Positions 61,441 to 64,000 of a DNA stretch of 64,000 nt are shown here, piece after piece (the stretch's first letter is position 1; every line of letters starts with the position of its first letter). A program made the translations under genes and the position numbers. The stretch is from Neelides folsomi (taxonomy: Eukaryota; Arthropoda; Collembola; Neelipleona; Neelidae). The stretch is taken from contig JAQGBZ010000108.1 in NCBI GenBank assembly GCA_034687125.1, positions 1-64,000 of the forward strand, in the 5' to 3' direction. The notes beneath the pieces were generated by a model. The model saw only the letters and a program-made list of their open reading frames with translations, made no database searches and was not told the origin of the DNA.

Positions 61441-64000
61441 AGGTACATAGATTTGAGATCAACGTACCATAAGCAGGAATACTCATCATCATTCAATGAA
61501 TTACTCATTCGAGGGAGATGAAGCTACTGAACCTTAATTTTAATAGGGATAAAAAGACATGAAGAAGATTGAATGAGCAATTTGAAGAGTAATGGGAGCA
61601 GCTTTAACGTTCTTCAACCCCTTCCAAGGAGTTCAAAACACACAGAGTGTGTTATTAACCAAGTTACAAGCCGAAGCTCAAAAATTACCATACGAAGCAT
61701 TTTATTAAAAGGAATTGAACTTAATCGTCGGAGTGGGAGAGGAAGGCGGTCAGTCGTTGAATTTCAATAAGCAGGAAGAAAAAAATGATGGGTTGAAGTT
61801 CTAAACACGATCCAAGAGTCAAAAGGCGTAGCTGGAGGAGCAAATCGGACTGATGGAATTAAAGTTTGATGGCAACCCAGTTTCATTCCTATTGAGCTAC
61901 CTTTCATCCACTACACTCATCCTCGGAAGACCCTGAACCTCTGACGAGGAAAGAAAGCTGAAGCTCAGGGGAAGGTTGAAGGAATGAAGGATGAAGATGG
62001 TGAGTCCCAAGTTGAGATTACGGTGCAGCTCACGTCACTCTTAAAATTCTCTCCTTTCGTCCTTTTCCGAGGAAACGAACCGAGAAAAGTGGCAAGTGGG
62101 TCGTGGAAAGTATCCTCAGTTACCAATCGCTCACTATTTGAAGGGTTCCTCTAGAGAAAAGAACTTTGTCTTTCACCACCTCTCTTCTTAACCCATCTCG
62201 ACCTATCTCTCATCAACGTCTTAACCCATAACTGTTATGGCTGAGCCCAGACAAAATATCTTTATAAAAATACAGATATAAGTATTTTTATAAAATTTTT
62301 TACAAAGCTATAGATATCTGTATATTGTATATCCTTATAAAATATCTTCTAAAATTGTTATACAGTATGACTTATATTTATTACTTATATTGTAGCAAGA
62401 GTTAAAAAGGAGTATGTTATGTAATACTAATAGTTGTAGGGGTTAAAGATGAGATCCTTTAGGTTCCCAGCAGGCCATCAGCGTCAAGAGACTTCATCCG
62501 CTTAAATTATTGTGGAGCCTCTGGTGATGATCAATGGGATGATGAGAGATGAGAAATCTTCTCATCTTCACCTTAGCACTCTGTAGGGGATTTGACAATA
62601 AAAGCTGTTGTCAAATAGTGTCTGATTCCCGCCCTGTGTCAGAGCGAGGAATCTCGGCAGGGATTGAGGAGGAACATTGGAAGATTGAACATTGGAAGAT
62701 GGGTCTCATTACAAATTCTAGTTGTTGTATTACTCCATCGCCAAAGCTGACATTATGAATTGCTCTATTAAACCACACCTCTATATAAAGTGCGGTCCTT
62801 ATCAGGTCCAATTGATTGTGCCGAGGAGATAAGCTCCGTCCGTACTTGGTCGGCGTGGAGGGCGAGTCAACTCAGGAGGAAAACTTGTCAGTGACTGACT
62901 GCCTCCCGAGTAAGAAATCACTCATCAGATCCACGACTTGTACATATTGTGCTCACCATCTTGATGTAAACCTTCATGATTGATGCAACCGACAAGACGA
63001 AATCTCTATTGCTCATACAAACCCATCAAGGAAGTCTTTAAGATCAATTGTCCTACAACCCCTTCTTTACGCATCTGTGCATTATTGGAACATTTTCCAT
63101 TATGTATTCTATTTAGTTTACATAAGAGTCACAAGACTTTAAAGTTTTAAACATTACATAAGGCCAATAGAACAATTAAAATTAGTTCAATATAAATATA
63201 ATAGCAATTTATAAGTTTTCTAATTCTAATACACCAATAAATACCGTACACACTTTCCATAATATTTTATTATAAAGATTTAAACCAAAATTCTTTAAAT
63301 AGTTTCGAAGCAGCTTTTACATAGTATTATTACATTATTTATGGATTCAATTTCCAATCTTTATGTCAAATAGAGAGAATGTTTAAAATTTTCCAATCCG
63401 TTGTATTTCACCAACAAAATATAAAATAAAGAGGTTTCTATTGGGGTATAAGAAGTGTGAGTAGAAAGTGTTTGGGAGAGAAACTCATTCTTCATCCATT
63501 CTCTTTCCGCATCGCTATCGCTACCTGCCCTCCCTCTTCGTTTGATTCCAAAATCGATTGGGACTTGGAAGGTTAAGAAATTGGCTGTCTAAAACTCTTC
63601 CCTATCGCTGACTCGAAACTTCATCTAGAATTTTCCCATCGATCTTCTCATTTCTCTTTCTTATTTTGGAAACTGTTAGAAAGCCCAAATTGATGTTCTC
63701 CATCGCACTTCCCCTCCCCTTATTATACTTTTTCAATAACTTCCAAGTCTCAATAAGAAGAACTTCTTTGATCCACAAAAGTGAAGGGCCAAGATTTTAT
63801 CATACGTACATACCCATATGTATTACAAATAGAATATAACATTTTTGTTATTTCTCAAAATCCGATATTTTCTTAAATTGTAGCGTATGGGTTTTGTCAA
63901 TATTCATCTCTTTGACCAAAATTTTCAATAATACTTCGGTACAATATTTCTTTTAATAAAATCTTATGCATTTTTATTCATGATGGTTCCATTCTTATTA
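61441..64000. other. Non-coding region to the window end
   Basis: About 2.6 kb with no recognisable gene. A direct repeat of AACATTGGAAGATTG-like sequence occurs at about 62670-62700. Composition becomes AT-rich again after about 63.05 kb. Confidence 0.4.

Noticed and set aside
1-64000. CRISPR arrays, prokaryotic operons or ribosome binding sites
   Set aside because: No regularly spaced direct repeats were seen, and the gene structure is clearly that of an intron-containing animal genome.

Overview
The window is AT-rich animal DNA: intron-split genes with GT-AG junctions, long AT-rich introns and no bacterial gene organisation. Its proteins are a furin-type proprotein convertase, a double-PDZ scaffold and C2H2 zinc fingers. 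They fit an invertebrate, most likely an ecdysozoan or arthropod; I cannot name the species.

Layout. (1) 0.7-1.8 kb, plus strand: a two-exon gene for a small secreted or membrane-anchored protein I do not recognise. (2) 3.0-19.3 kb, minus strand: a furin 2 / PCSK5-PCSK6-type convertase. I assembled it into 14 exons with compatible phases and a predicted product of 1201 residues: signal peptide, prodomain, subtilisin-like domain with the full Asp/His/Asn/Ser set, P domain, a long cysteine-rich furin-repeat region, one membrane span and an acidic tail. (3) 19.3-24.3 kb: mostly empty, with one GC-richer, unusually open block at 20.1-20.5 kb. (4) 24.3-27.2 kb, minus strand: two C2H2 zinc-finger arrays with homologous 5' flanks. 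They are a decayed tandem duplication, and each copy carries its own disruptions. (5) 30.05-39.16 kb, minus strand: a four-exon gene of 1239 residues or more with two C-terminal PDZ domains, closest in my judgement to the PDZD2 / pro-IL-16 / big bang family. (6) 39.2-64 kb: about 25 kb without a convincing gene, visibly richer in G+C than the first 30 kb. It holds hairpins, simple repeats and two weak minus-strand exon candidates that could be distant 5' exons.

The two large genes have no evident functional link. A furin-type enzyme cleaves secretory-pathway precursors after basic motifs. A PDZ scaffold of this family would act at cell contacts or cortex. The first gene (plus) and the convertase (minus) are convergent. 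I found no CRISPR array, tRNA, rRNA or intact transposon.

No striking new multi-gene system is evident. The items most worth a second look are the parallel decay of the zinc-finger duplicates, the stop codons that overlap usable splice donors in both large genes, the convertase's final-exon acceptor choice (membrane or soluble form), and the unassigned block at 20.1-20.5 kb.
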